Shown: positions 1-6,525, counted from the first letter of the stretch. The stretch is DNA of 8,300 nt from Thauera sp. (GCA_003446655.1 DMCZ01000254.1:3684-11983); one strand, 5' to 3'. Numbers and translations: made by a program. The notes: generated by a model not told the origin, from the sequence alone.

Positions 1-1862
1 GCAAGTCGGGCGAGGATGGCATCGCGCCGGCCGACCTGCTCGAGCGCGTGAGCGACGAGGTGCACGAGATCATCTCGGAGCAGTATTCACTGCTCAACGA
101 CGACATCCTGCCCGCGCTGGAGAAGGAAGGCGTGGTCTTCCTGCGTCGCAGCCTGTGGTCCGAGGCCCAGCGCGCCTGGATTCGCGACTACTTCATGCGC
201 GAGGTCATGCCGGTGCTGACGCCGATCGGCCTGGATCCCGCCCACCCCTTTCCGCGCGTGCTGAACAAGAGCCTGAACTTCGCCGTCGAACTCGAAGGTC
301 GCGACGCCTTCGGCCGCGATTCGGGCGCAGCGATCGTGCAGGCGCCGCGCGCGCTGCCGCGCGTCATCCGTCTGCCGCGGGAGCTGTGCGAGCAGGAGTA
401 CGCCTTCGTGTTCCTGTCCTCGGTGCTGCACGCCCACGTTGGTGAGCTCTTCACCGGCATGAACGTGCTCGGTTGCTACCAGTTCCGCGTCACCCGCAAC
501 TCCGACCTGTTCGTCGATGAGGAGGAGGTCAAGGACCTGCGTGCCTCGCTCAAGGGCGAACTGCAGCAGCGCCACTTCGGCGATGGCGTGCGCCTCGAGG
601 TGGCCGACAACTGCTCGGACGAGATGGCGAGCTTCCTGTTGCAGCACTTTCACCTGACGCCCGACGACCTGTACCGGACGCCCGGCATCGTCAACCTGGT
701 CCGCCTGATGCAGGTACCGGACTGGGTCGATCGGCCGGATCTGAAATACACGCCCTTCGTTCCGGGTCTGCCCAAGGCGCTCGACAAGCGTCGCCAACTC
801 TTCACCGCGATCCGCAGCGGTGACATCCTGCTCCATCACCCCTTCCAGAGCTTCGCCCCGGTGATCGATCTGCTGCGTGCGGCCGCGGACGATCCGCAGG
901 TGCTGGCGATCAAGATGACGGTGTATCGCACCGGCACCGACTCGGTGCTGATGGAGCATCTCGCGCGCGCTGCACAGAAGGGCAAGGAAGTGACCGTGGT
1001 GCTCGAGCTGATGGCGCGCTTCGACGAGGAGGCCAACATCACGCTGGCCAACCGCCTGGAGGAAGTCGGCGCCCACGTGGTGTATGGGGTGTTCGGCTAC
1101 AAGACCCACGCCAAGCTGCTGATGATTGTGCGCCGCGAGGAAGACGGCCTGCGTCGTTACGTTCACATGGGTACGGGGAACTACCACCCCCGCACCACGC
1201 GCTTCTACACCGACTTCGGTCTGCTCACCTGCAACAAGGAGATCGGCGAGGATGTCGCCGCCGTGTTCAAGCAGCTCACCGGACTGGGTACGGCGACCGA
1301 ACTGCGTCACCTGTGGCAGGCGCCGTTCACGCTGCAGCCGAACGTGGTGGCCGCCATCCGCCGCGAGGCCTCGATCGCCCGCGAGGGCCGCCGCGCACGC
1401 GTGATCGCGAAGATGAATGCGCTGCTCGAGCCGGAGACGATCGAGGCGTTGTACGAGGCCTCGCAGGCCGGCGCCGAGATCGATCTGATCGTGCGCGGCC
1501 CCTGCGCGCTGCGCCCTGGCGTGCCCGGGCTATCCGAGAACATCCGCGTGCGCTCGGTGGTTGGCCGCTTCCTCGAGCACCATCGCATCTTTCACTTCCA
1601 TGCCGACGGCGAGGACCTGATGTACCTCTCGAGTGCCGACTGGATGGATCGCAACTTCTTCCGCCGCATCGAGATCGCCTTCCCGGTGCTCGATCCGCGC
1701 CTCAAGCGGCGGGTGATGAAGGAAGGCCTGCGCCCCTACCTTGGCGACAACTGCCAGGCGTGGGACATGCAGCCCGATGGCAAGTACCGTCGCAAGCATG
1801 CGCGCAGCATCCGGCGCGCGGCGCAGCTGATCCTGCTGAGGGAACTCGCAGCGAGCAGCTGA
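1..1862 (+). CDS. ppk1: Polyphosphate kinase 1, 5'-truncated by window edge
   Basis: PPK1 reversibly transfers the gamma-phosphate of ATP to a growing inorganic polyphosphate chain through a phosphohistidine intermediate. The reading frame is open from the first full codon at position 3 to TGA at 1860-1862, so the true start lies upstream; the GTG at 48 is internal. Numbering from that GTG, the FGYKTHAKL motif carries His354, the expected autophosphorylated histidine (E. coli His435). His373 in YVHMGTGNY matches His454, and His511 in LEHHR matches His592. Arg294 (VYRTGTDS) and Arg324 (MARFDEEAN) match the Mg/phosphate-binding Arg375 and Arg405. All five sit at a constant offset of 81 from E. 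coli numbering, so there is no indel over this core and roughly 66 N-terminal residues are missing. The C-terminal part (SSADWMDRNFFRRIE) is complete. It is convergent with relA. I see no frameshift or missing catalytic residue. Confidence 0.97.
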   Translation, partial: KSGEDGIAPADLLERVSDEVHEIISEQYSLLNDDILPALEKEGVVFLRRSLWSEAQRAWIRDYFMREVMPVLTPIGLDPAHPFPRVLNKSLNFAVELEGRDAFGRDSGAAIVQAPRALPRVIRLPRELCEQEYAFVFLSSVLHAHVGELFTGMNVLGCYQFRVTRNSDLFVDEEEVKDLRASLKGELQQRHFGDGVRLEVADNCSDEMASFLLQHFHLTPDDLYRTPGIVNLVRLMQVPDWVDRPDLKYTPFVPGLPKALDKRRQLFTAIRSGDILLHHPFQSFAPVIDLLRAAADDPQVLAIKMTVYRTGTDSVLMEHLARAAQKGKEVTVVLELMARFDEEANITLANRLEEVGAHVVYGVFGYKTHAKLLMIVRREEDGLRRYVHMGTGNYHPRTTRFYTDFGLLTCNKEIGEDVAAVFKQLTGLGTATELRHLWQAPFTLQPNVVAAIRREASIAREGRRARVIAKMNALLEPETIEALYEASQAGAEIDLIVRGPCALRPGVPGLSENIRVRSVVGRFLEHHRIFHFHADGEDLMYLSSADWMDRNFFRRIEIAFPVLDPRLKRRVMKEGLRPYLGDNCQAWDMQPDGKYRRKHARSIRRAAQLILLRELAASS

Positions 1863-1872
1863 GGCGTCCAGC

Positions 1873-1910
1873 GGGACGGCCCTCGTGCGAGCAAGCGCGG
1901 CGGCCGTCCT
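1873..1910. terminator. Candidate shared terminator between convergent ppk1 and relA
   Basis: An 8-bp perfect inverted repeat, GGACGGCC at 1874-1881 and GGCCGTCC at 1902-1909, is extended by a G-T wobble at 1873/1910. The 20-nt loop contains a smaller dyad, CTCG-TG-CGAG (1882-1891). It starts 11 nt after the ppk1 stop and lies 38 nt past the relA stop. Position between convergent 3' ends suggests a bidirectional terminator. No T-tract follows on either strand, so it is not a canonical intrinsic terminator; it may act as a 3'-end stabiliser or work with Rho. Confidence 0.4.
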
Positions 1911-1947
1911 CCGCCGCAGCCGTGTCGGCGTCGGATCTCGAACGGCC

Positions 1948-4152
1948 TTACTTGCGCTGGGCGTCGATCACGCCCGAAACCTCGCGGATCAGCGTGATCG
2001 CGCGCTGCACCTGCTTGATGCCGCCCACCTCCATCGTGAAGCGCATGTAGGCCGTGCCTTTTTTGGTCAGGGTGTTGACCGCGATCACATTCAGCTTCTC
2101 GCGCGACAGCACTTCGGAAATGTCGCGCAGCAGTCCCTGGCGATCCATTGCCTGCACGCTGATATCGACCTGGTAAAGGGCCGTGCGGTTATCGTGCGCC
2201 TTCTCGCCCCACTCCGCGGGGATGACCCGCTCGGAGTGCTTGCGCGCAAGCTCCTGGAAGTCGCTGCAGTCGACGCGATGGATGGAGATGCCTCGGCCCC
2301 GGGTGACGAAACCTTCGATGGCATCGGGCGGCGCTGGCTTGCAGCAGCGCGACAGCGAGGTCATCAGCTTGCCCACGCCGACGATCAGGATCTTGTCCTG
2401 ATTGTCGCCAGAGCGGCTGCGACTGACGACGAACTCCGGTTCGGCCCCGGCCGCCGGCTCGGGGACGTTGCCTTCGCGCAGCGCGGTTTGCATCGCCCGC
2501 GGACCGACCTCGCCGCGCCCGGCGGCCAGGTACAGCGCCTCGGCGTTCTTGAAGCCGAGCCGCTCCGCCAGTCCGTCGATGTTGGCCTGGGCGTGGCCGT
2601 CGCGCTGCATCTCTTTGGTGACGAAGCTACGCCCGCGGTTGAGCAGCTCTTCTTCGTCGAGCTGGGCGAAATACTGCTTGATCTTCGTACGCGCCCGCGA
2701 CGTGGCGACATAGCCCTGGCGCGCGTCCAGCCAGTCCCGTGAGGGGCCGCCCTCCTTGGCGGTGACGATCTCGACCGTCTGCCCGCTCTCGAGCCGGGTG
2801 TTGAGCGGCACGAGGTGACCGTCCACCTTCGCTCCGCGGCAGTGGTGACCGACGTCGGTGTGCAGGCGGTAGGCGAAGTCCACCGGGGTCGCGCCACGGG
2901 GCAGGTCTACGACCTTGCCCTGCGGGGTCAGCACGTACAGCGTGTCATCGAGCGAGGCACGCTTGAACTGCTCCAGCCAGTGCGCCGAGTCGGTGACTTC
3001 GTCGCGCCACGACAGCAGGTTGCGCAGCAGCGCGATCTTCTCGTCGTAGTCACCGCCGTCCCTGGCGCCTTCCTTGTAGCGCCAGTGCGCCGCGACCCCA
3101 AGCTCGGCGTGCCTGTGCATGTCGAAAGTGCGGATCTGCACCTCGAGCGCGCGACCGTCGCCCGCCAGCACCGCGGTGTGCAGCGACTGGTAGTTGTTGC
3201 CCTTGGGCTTGGTGATGTAGTCGTCGAACTCCTGCGGGATCGGCTGCCACATCTGGTGCACCAGCCCGAGCACGGTGTAGCAGTCCTTGATCTCGGGTAC
3301 CAGCACACGCAGCGCGCGAATGTCGAACACCTGCGAAAAGTCGAGCCGCTTCTTCCGCATCTTGTTGTAGATGCTGTAGATGTGCTTGGCCCGGCCGGTG
3401 ATCTCGGCCTCAATGCCTACCGCCGCGAGTTCGCTCTTGAGGCGTTCGATCGCATCGTGAATGAACTGCTCGCGCTCGACCCGACGCTCGTCGAGCATCT
3501 TGGCGATGCGCTTGTAGGTGTCGGGCTCGATGAAGCGGAAGGACAGGTCCTCGAGTTCCCACTTGATCTGCCACACGCCGAGCCGGTTGGCCAGCGGTGC
3601 GTAGATGTCCAGGCTCTCGCGCGCCACTTCGACGCGCGCGTCGCCCGGCAGGTCGGTGTAGTAGCGCAGGGTCTGCGTGCGCGAAGCCAGTCTCACCAGC
3701 ACGACGCGGATGTCCTCGACCATCGCCAGCAGCATCTTGCGCAGCACCTCGGTCTGCGCCCGGATCTCAGGAGCGGACGTCGTCGCCGTCAGGCGGGTCA
3801 GCACGCGCAGGCCGTTGAGCTTGTGCAGTCCGCGCACCAGGCCGGCGACGGCTGAACCGAAGCGAGCGCCGATCTCCTCGCCCGGGTCCTCGAGTTCTTC
3901 CCAGGCCGCAAACAACAGCGCCGCAAGCCGGGTCTCCGCATCCAGGCGCAGCGAGGCCGTGATCAGCGCCGCCCCGAGAGCGTGTGTCCACATCGGCTCG
4001 CCCGTTCCCAGAACCTTGCCCTCGTAAAGCGCTGCGATCCAGTCGAGGGCCTCTTCCACACGCGCGCGCTCCTCGGGTTCGAGCCCGGCGGCAAGCATGT
4101 CGATGGGTGGCGCGGTATCGCCCTGGGAGATCGCGTGGGTGACGGAAACCAT
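1948..4152 (-). CDS. relA: RelA-type (p)ppGpp synthetase, inactive HD domain
   Basis: This 734-aa protein has the full long RSH layout. Residues 30-150 form an HD-like domain, about 190-360 the nucleotidyltransferase, about 402-465 the TGS domain (DTLYVLTPQGKVVDLP), about 585-632 the conserved-cysteine region (CC at 603-604, C629), and about 658-734 a C-terminal ACT domain. It transfers pyrophosphate from ATP to GTP/GDP, normally on stalled ribosomes sensing uncharged tRNA. Two features say RelA rather than bifunctional SpoT. The usual HD dyad (HDxxED) reads FAAWEELED at 81-89, so hydrolase metal ligands are lost. The synthetase loop reads EFDD at 308-311, the acidic EXDD form typical of monofunctional RelA, not RXKD. 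Stop is TAA at 1950-1948. I chose ATG at 4152 because homology begins soon after it; the frame stays open 264 nt upstream, but that part is low-complexity and does not look like RSH sequence. No good Shine-Dalgarno precedes the ATG. A second, separate SpoT would be expected elsewhere in the genome. Confidence 0.96.
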   Translation of the reverse strand: MVSVTHAISQGDTAPPIDMLAAGLEPEERARVEEALDWIAALYEGKVLGTGEPMWTHALGAALITASLRLDAETRLAALLFAAWEELEDPGEEIGARFGSAVAGLVRGLHKLNGLRVLTRLTATTSAPEIRAQTEVLRKMLLAMVEDIRVVLVRLASRTQTLRYYTDLPGDARVEVARESLDIYAPLANRLGVWQIKWELEDLSFRFIEPDTYKRIAKMLDERRVEREQFIHDAIERLKSELAAVGIEAEITGRAKHIYSIYNKMRKKRLDFSQVFDIRALRVLVPEIKDCYTVLGLVHQMWQPIPQEFDDYITKPKGNNYQSLHTAVLAGDGRALEVQIRTFDMHRHAELGVAAHWRYKEGARDGGDYDEKIALLRNLLSWRDEVTDSAHWLEQFKRASLDDTLYVLTPQGKVVDLPRGATPVDFAYRLHTDVGHHCRGAKVDGHLVPLNTRLESGQTVEIVTAKEGGPSRDWLDARQGYVATSRARTKIKQYFAQLDEEELLNRGRSFVTKEMQRDGHAQANIDGLAERLGFKNAEALYLAAGRGEVGPRAMQTALREGNVPEPAAGAEPEFVVSRSRSGDNQDKILIVGVGKLMTSLSRCCKPAPPDAIEGFVTRGRGISIHRVDCSDFQELARKHSERVIPAEWGEKAHDNRTALYQVDISVQAMDRQGLLRDISEVLSREKLNVIAVNTLTKKGTAYMRFTMEVGGIKQVQRAITLIREVSGVIDAQRK

Positions 4153-4168
4153 GAGCGCGATTATCCCA
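4152..4168 (-). promoter_or_regulatory. Possible extended -10 promoter at the relA start codon
   Basis: On the minus strand, TGGGATAAT (4168-4160) is an extended -10 element (TGn plus GATAAT, 5 of 6 to TATAAT). The hexamer is followed by 7 nt and then the relA ATG at 4152. Normal -10 to start spacing would put the transcription start at or within 1-2 nt of the ATG, giving a leaderless mRNA. No convincing -35 is present at 17 bp, which fits extended -10 promoters. The alternative is a promoter further upstream in the 188-bp divergent gap and a weak ribosome binding site. This is a consensus match by eye only. Confidence 0.35.
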
Positions 4169-4189
4169 CATCGGGCAATCCTTCGCGGG

Positions 4190-4209
4190 CGGCTCGATTC
4201 ACGGCTCGA
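4190..4209. repeat. Tandem 8-bp direct repeat upstream of relA
   Basis: CGGCTCGA occurs at 4190-4197 and again at 4202-4209, with a 12-bp period. Relative to the candidate relA -10 (4165-4160), the pair lies just upstream of where a -35 would fall, a position typical of activator half-sites. The function is inference; in GC-rich DNA an 8-bp repeat may be chance. Confidence 0.3.
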
Positions 4210-4296
4210 ATTTACGGGCAGTCCTCGCACGCGCTCGACCTGCGCTCGACGTCGTCGATCCGGGGGCGGCTGTGCGATGATCGTGCTCGTTGTCCG

Positions 4297-4314
4297 GGCC
4301 CCGCATCCGGGGCC
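4297..4314. other. GC-rich hairpin in the mtfA leader
   Basis: GGCCCCG (4297-4303) and CGGGGCC (4308-4314) form a perfect 7-bp stem closing a 4-nt loop, CATC. It ends 26 nt before the mtfA ATG. No T-tract follows, so it is not an intrinsic terminator for either strand. It could be an RNA structure in the mtfA 5' leader, or chance in GC-rich DNA. The rest of the 188-bp relA-mtfA gap shows no clear sigma-70 promoter for mtfA. Confidence 0.3.
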
Positions 4315-4340
4315 GCCACCTCCTTCCGATTCAAGTTCCG

Positions 4341-5135
4341 ATGCTGGATTTTGTTCGCCGACTTCTCGGTCCGCTTCTGGGTGGTGCAACGCCTGCCCGC
4401 GAGGTGTCCGCCGCACAGTGGGAGCGTGTCGAACGCACCCTGCCCTCCCTCGACCGCCTGCTCACGGACGAACGCGTGCGGCTGCGCGCGATGGCGCTCG
4501 AGTTCCTCCGCCGCAAGCAGTTCCACGGCGCGCAGGGTCTGCAGCTTGACGACGACATGCTGCTGGCGATCGCGCTGCAGGCGAGCCTGCCTGTGCTCAA
4601 CATTGGCCTGCAGGCCTATGAGGGCTGGGTCGGAGTCGTCGTATACCCGGGCGATTTCGTGATTCCGCGGCGCACGGTCGATGAGGCCGGCGTGCTGCAC
4701 GAATACGACGATGAGGTGCTCGGTGAGGCCTGGGAAGGCGGACCGGTCCTGATCGCGTGGTTTGACGACGACGGCGGGCCGGCGGGGGTGAACGTGGTGA
4801 TCCATGAGTTCGCACACAAGCTCGACATGGAAAACGGCGGTGTCGACGGCTTGCCACGCCTGCGTCCGGGGATGTCGCGCGAGGCCTGGGCCGAGGCTTT
4901 CGCGCGCGCTTACGAAGAGTTCTGCGCCGAGGTCGATCGCGGCATGCCCACGGAGATCGACCCCTACGGCGCCGAGCACCCGGGCGAGTTCTTCGCCGTG
5001 GTGTCCGAGGCCTTCTTCGAGACGCCCCAGGTGCTCAAGCGGCACTTCCCTGCGGTGTATGCGCAGCTATGCTTGTTTTATGGACTCGACCTGGCGGCTC
5101 GTGCGTCGATGGCCCCGCCTGCCGGTCAAATCTGA
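4341..5135 (+). CDS. mtfA: MtfA-type zinc metallopeptidase (M90 family)
   Basis: The 264-aa product matches the length of E. coli MtfA (265 aa). It carries the zinc-peptidase motif HEFAH at 155-159 (His155 and His159 as ligands, Glu156 catalytic). A downstream glutamate in VSEAFFE (Glu223) is the probable third ligand by spacing. The N-terminal FLRRKQFHGAQGLQL (55-69), the core VYPGDFVIPR (101-110) and the KLDMENGGVDGLP stretch (160-172) are family hallmarks. In E. coli, MtfA is a cytosolic peptidase that binds the repressor Mlc and so affects the glucose PTS. No Mlc or PTS gene is visible here, so the substrate is unknown. The in-frame TTG at 4290 would add 17 residues with no family match; ATG at 4341 gives the MLDFVRRLLG start expected. 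The Shine-Dalgarno is weak. It is followed after 21 nt by a flavodoxin-family gene. Confidence 0.93.
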   Translation: MLDFVRRLLGPLLGGATPAREVSAAQWERVERTLPSLDRLLTDERVRLRAMALEFLRRKQFHGAQGLQLDDDMLLAIALQASLPVLNIGLQAYEGWVGVVVYPGDFVIPRRTVDEAGVLHEYDDEVLGEAWEGGPVLIAWFDDDGGPAGVNVVIHEFAHKLDMENGGVDGLPRLRPGMSREAWAEAFARAYEEFCAEVDRGMPTEIDPYGAEHPGEFFAVVSEAFFETPQVLKRHFPAVYAQLCLFYGLDLAARASMAPPAGQI

Positions 5136-5145
5136 CCCTCCTTCC

Positions 5146-5149
5146 GGAG
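5146..5149 (+). promoter_or_regulatory. Ribosome binding site for the flavodoxin-family gene
   Basis: GGAG at 5146-5149 lies 7 nt before the ATG at 5157, inside the 21-nt gap after mtfA. It supports this start and independent initiation on a shared mRNA. Confidence 0.6.
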
Positions 5150-5156
5150 CGCCCCC

Positions 5157-5621
5157 ATGAGCGAGCGCAAGCGCCTGCTGATCGTCTTCCACACCCAGAG
5201 CGGCAACACCGGGCGGCTCGCCGACGCGGTCCTGGCCGGCGCGCGCCGAGCCGGCGAGGTTGACACGGTGATGAAGCGCGCCTTCGACGCCGGCACCGCC
5301 GACCTGCTCGCATGCCACGGCCTGCTGCTAGGCACGCCCGAGAACTTCGGCTACATGTCGGGCGCACTCAAGGACTTCTTCGACCGCACCTACTACCCCT
5401 GCGAGGGCAAGCTCACGGGCCTGCCCTACGCGGTATTCGTGAGCGCGGGCAACGACGGCACCGGCGCGGTGCGCGAGATCGGCCGCATCGCCAATGGCTA
5501 TGGCTGGAAGGCGGTGGCCGAGGCGCTCATCGTGCGCAAGGAGATCACCCCTTCAGACCTCGCCAGCGCCGAAGAACTTGGCGAAGCACTGGCCGCCGGG
5601 CTGGCGATGGGCGTGTTCTGA
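5157..5621 (+). CDS. Flavodoxin-family / FMN-dependent reductase-like protein
   Basis: This 154-aa protein has a flavodoxin-like fold. The first strand LLIVFHTQSGNTGRLAD (7-23) ends in the phosphate-binding loop for FMN (T13-x-SGNT). The second flavin-contact region is GTPENFGYMSG (59-69), followed by KDFFDRTYYP (72-81), and a third strand AVFVSAGNDGTG (92-103) resembles NAD(P)H:FMN reductase and WrbA-like proteins. It presumably binds FMN and moves electrons in the cytosol; partner and substrate are not evident. There is no signal peptide or membrane segment. It starts 21 nt after mtfA on the same strand and is probably co-transcribed with it. It is short but within the range of flavodoxin domains. 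I cannot give a gene symbol. Confidence 0.85.
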   Translation: MSERKRLLIVFHTQSGNTGRLADAVLAGARRAGEVDTVMKRAFDAGTADLLACHGLLLGTPENFGYMSGALKDFFDRTYYPCEGKLTGLPYAVFVSAGNDGTGAVREIGRIANGYGWKAVAEALIVRKEITPSDLASAEELGEALAAGLAMGVF

Positions 5622-5703
5622 GCACTGTCCTTCACGGCGAGAGAGCACCGCAGCGCTAGCGGCGGCAGGTTCCGTCAAGCTTCTTCCAATTGGCGCAAGC
5701 GGC

Positions 5704-5718
5704 TTTCATTGAGTGAAA
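5704..5718. repeat. Operator-like inverted repeat upstream of the host-attachment-family gene
   Basis: TTTCA (5704-5708) and TGAAA (5714-5718) are perfect inverted arms around a 5-nt centre. The dyad ends 10 nt before the candidate -35 at 5729. A second palindrome, CCAATTGG, lies at 5686-5693. The placement suits a regulator site, but no regulator can be named. Confidence 0.3.
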
Positions 5719-5728
5719 ACAAACGGGA

Positions 5729-5758
5729 TTGGCAGACGGTCCCGCCATGGCCTAAGCT
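5729..5758 (+). promoter_or_regulatory. Candidate sigma-70 promoter for the host-attachment-family gene
   Basis: TTGGCA (5729-5734, 5 of 6 to TTGACA) is separated by 18 bp from TAAGCT (5753-5758, 3 of 6 to TATAAT, with the conserved first TA and last T). This would start transcription near 5765, giving a leader of about 70 nt. The palindrome AAGCGCTT (5761-5768) would sit on the start site. The 214-bp gap from 5622 to 5835 holds no gene that I can support, and no strong terminator for the upstream flavodoxin gene; only a 4-bp dyad CCGC/GCGG at 5648-5662 is visible. Confidence 0.4.
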
Positions 5759-5823
5759 GAAAGCGCTTCTGTCGCTCGAATGCACCGGGTCTGTCCGGCA
5801 GATCCCACGATTCAACCCGCAAC

Positions 5824-5828
5824 GGAGG
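5824..5828 (+). promoter_or_regulatory. Strong ribosome binding site for the host-attachment-family gene
   Basis: GGAGG at 5824-5828 is a full Shine-Dalgarno core, 7 nt before the ATG at 5836. It fixes the start and is the best ribosome binding site in the window, suggesting high translation. Confidence 0.75.
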
Positions 5829-5835
5829 GTGCCTT

Positions 5836-6276
5836 ATGGCCATTACCTGGATTCTGGTTGCCAACGCCAGCCTGGCGAAGCTTTATGCGAACCTTGGCCC
5901 CAACAAGGGCCTGACGCTGGTCAAGGAACTGATCCACCCGGAAAGCAGGCAAAAGAACGGCGAACTCGTCTCCGACCGGTCGGGCGCCATGGCGGCGGCC
6001 GGCTCGAGCGGCGGATCCATGCAGCCACAGACCTTGCCAAAGCAGCACGAAGCCAAGGTTTTCGCACAGGAGATCGCCCAGGCGCTTTATCAGGGGCGCA
6101 CCACGAATGCGTTCAAGCGCGCGATCCTGGTCGCGCCACCTGCGTTCATGGGATTGCTCAACGCAGTCATTGACGGCCCGACGGCACAACTGATCACCGA
6201 TCGCTTCGAAAAGGACTACACCAAGACCCCGGAGAACGAGCTCGGGGAAAGACTGGGTTCCACGATCTTTCTCTGA
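5836..6276 (+). CDS. Host attachment protein family (Host_attach / baeRF-like)
   Basis: The 146-aa product fits the family annotated as 'protein required for attachment to host cells'. Visible hallmarks are the first strand ITWILVANASLAKLY (3-17), a variable glycine/alanine/serine-rich middle (50-62), the charged helix KQHEAKVFAQEIAQAL (69-84) and the core strand RAILVAPPAFMGLLNAV (95-111). The C-terminal block FEKDYTKTPENELGERL (124-140) completes it. From family knowledge, these proteins have been related to bacterial versions of archaeo-eukaryotic release factor domains, so a ribosome or RNA role is as plausible as adhesion. There is no signal peptide, membrane segment or sortase motif, which argues against a surface adhesin. 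It appears to be a single-gene transcript with its own candidate promoter and a strong ribosome binding site. The function is unknown; family assignment is fairly secure. Confidence 0.85.
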   Translation: MAITWILVANASLAKLYANLGPNKGLTLVKELIHPESRQKNGELVSDRSGAMAAAGSSGGSMQPQTLPKQHEAKVFAQEIAQALYQGRTTNAFKRAILVAPPAFMGLLNAVIDGPTAQLITDRFEKDYTKTPENELGERLGSTIFL

Positions 6277-6464
6277 TGAGGAGGACCTCCCGCAGATGCT
6301 TCACGAATGTTCTGTCACTCGCCGAAGGCCGATGGGCCGGACGCAAAGGAGGGCGTGTTTGAGTTTGGCACGAAGGATCGATCCAACCTGCTGAAGGCAA
6401 CACCAGTCAGACCATCTTGTCTCCACTCGCGAGACCGGGGCGCACCAAGGCAGCCCCAAAGACA
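6277..6464. other. Gene-free 3' region of the host-attachment-family gene
   Basis: These 188 bp between the stop codon and the hairpin at 6465 hold no gene I can support. A plus-strand frame from 6307 is open but runs through the hairpin and into thpR, and its product resembles no family. Just after the stop is the palindrome GGAGG-A-CCTCC (6280-6290), too tight to form a hairpin. CGGGGCGC at 6436-6443 repeats the left arm of the hairpin at 6466-6473. Confidence 0.5.
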
Positions 6465-6485
6465 ACGGGGCGCTGTGCGCCCCGT
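6465..6485. terminator. Bidirectional hairpin terminator between convergent genes
   Basis: ACGGGGCGC (6465-6473) and GCGCCCCGT (6477-6485) make a perfect 9-bp stem with a 3-nt loop TGT. On the minus strand it lies 40 nt past the thpR stop and is followed by TGTCTTT, a fair U-rich tail. On the plus strand the tail is weaker (GCCGTTTC) and the distance from the upstream stop is 188 nt. It most likely ends the ispD-ispF-thpR transcript and may also stop plus-strand transcription. A weaker GC dyad, CCGGG-GCCG-CCCGG, lies at 6508-6521. Confidence 0.6.
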
Positions 6486-6525
6486 GCCGTTTCATGAGCC
6501 GGTTTTTCCGGGGCCGCCCGGGGCG

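Noticed and set aside
87..1310. 407-codon open frame antisense to ppk1
   Set aside because: Long antisense frames are expected in high-GC coding DNA. The product is low-complexity (rich in H, V, L, Q, R), matches no family, and ppk1 is certain on the other strand.
1885..3855. Two long plus-strand frames (285 and 346 codons) opposite relA
   Set aside because: They mirror relA codon structure, have no recognisable domain or ribosome binding site, and relA is clear on the minus strand.
4153..4416. 88-residue upstream extension of relA
   Set aside because: The frame is open but the residues do not look like RSH sequence, and the extension would run across the mtfA start region. The ATG at 4152 gives a normal-length RelA.
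5731..5745. Possible sigma-54 promoter TGGCAG...GC before the host-attachment-family gene
   Set aside because: The GG to GC spacing is 11 bp rather than the required 10, and the -12 box lacks TTGC.
5709..6173. 154-codon frame overlapping the host-attachment-family gene
   Set aside because: GTG start, no ribosome binding site, low-complexity product, and it overlaps a gene with a strong ribosome binding site and family match.
6354..6375. Possible sigma-54 element TTTGGCACG in the convergent gap
   Set aside because: There is a good -24 half, but the -12 position reads CG rather than GC, and no gene lies downstream on that strand.
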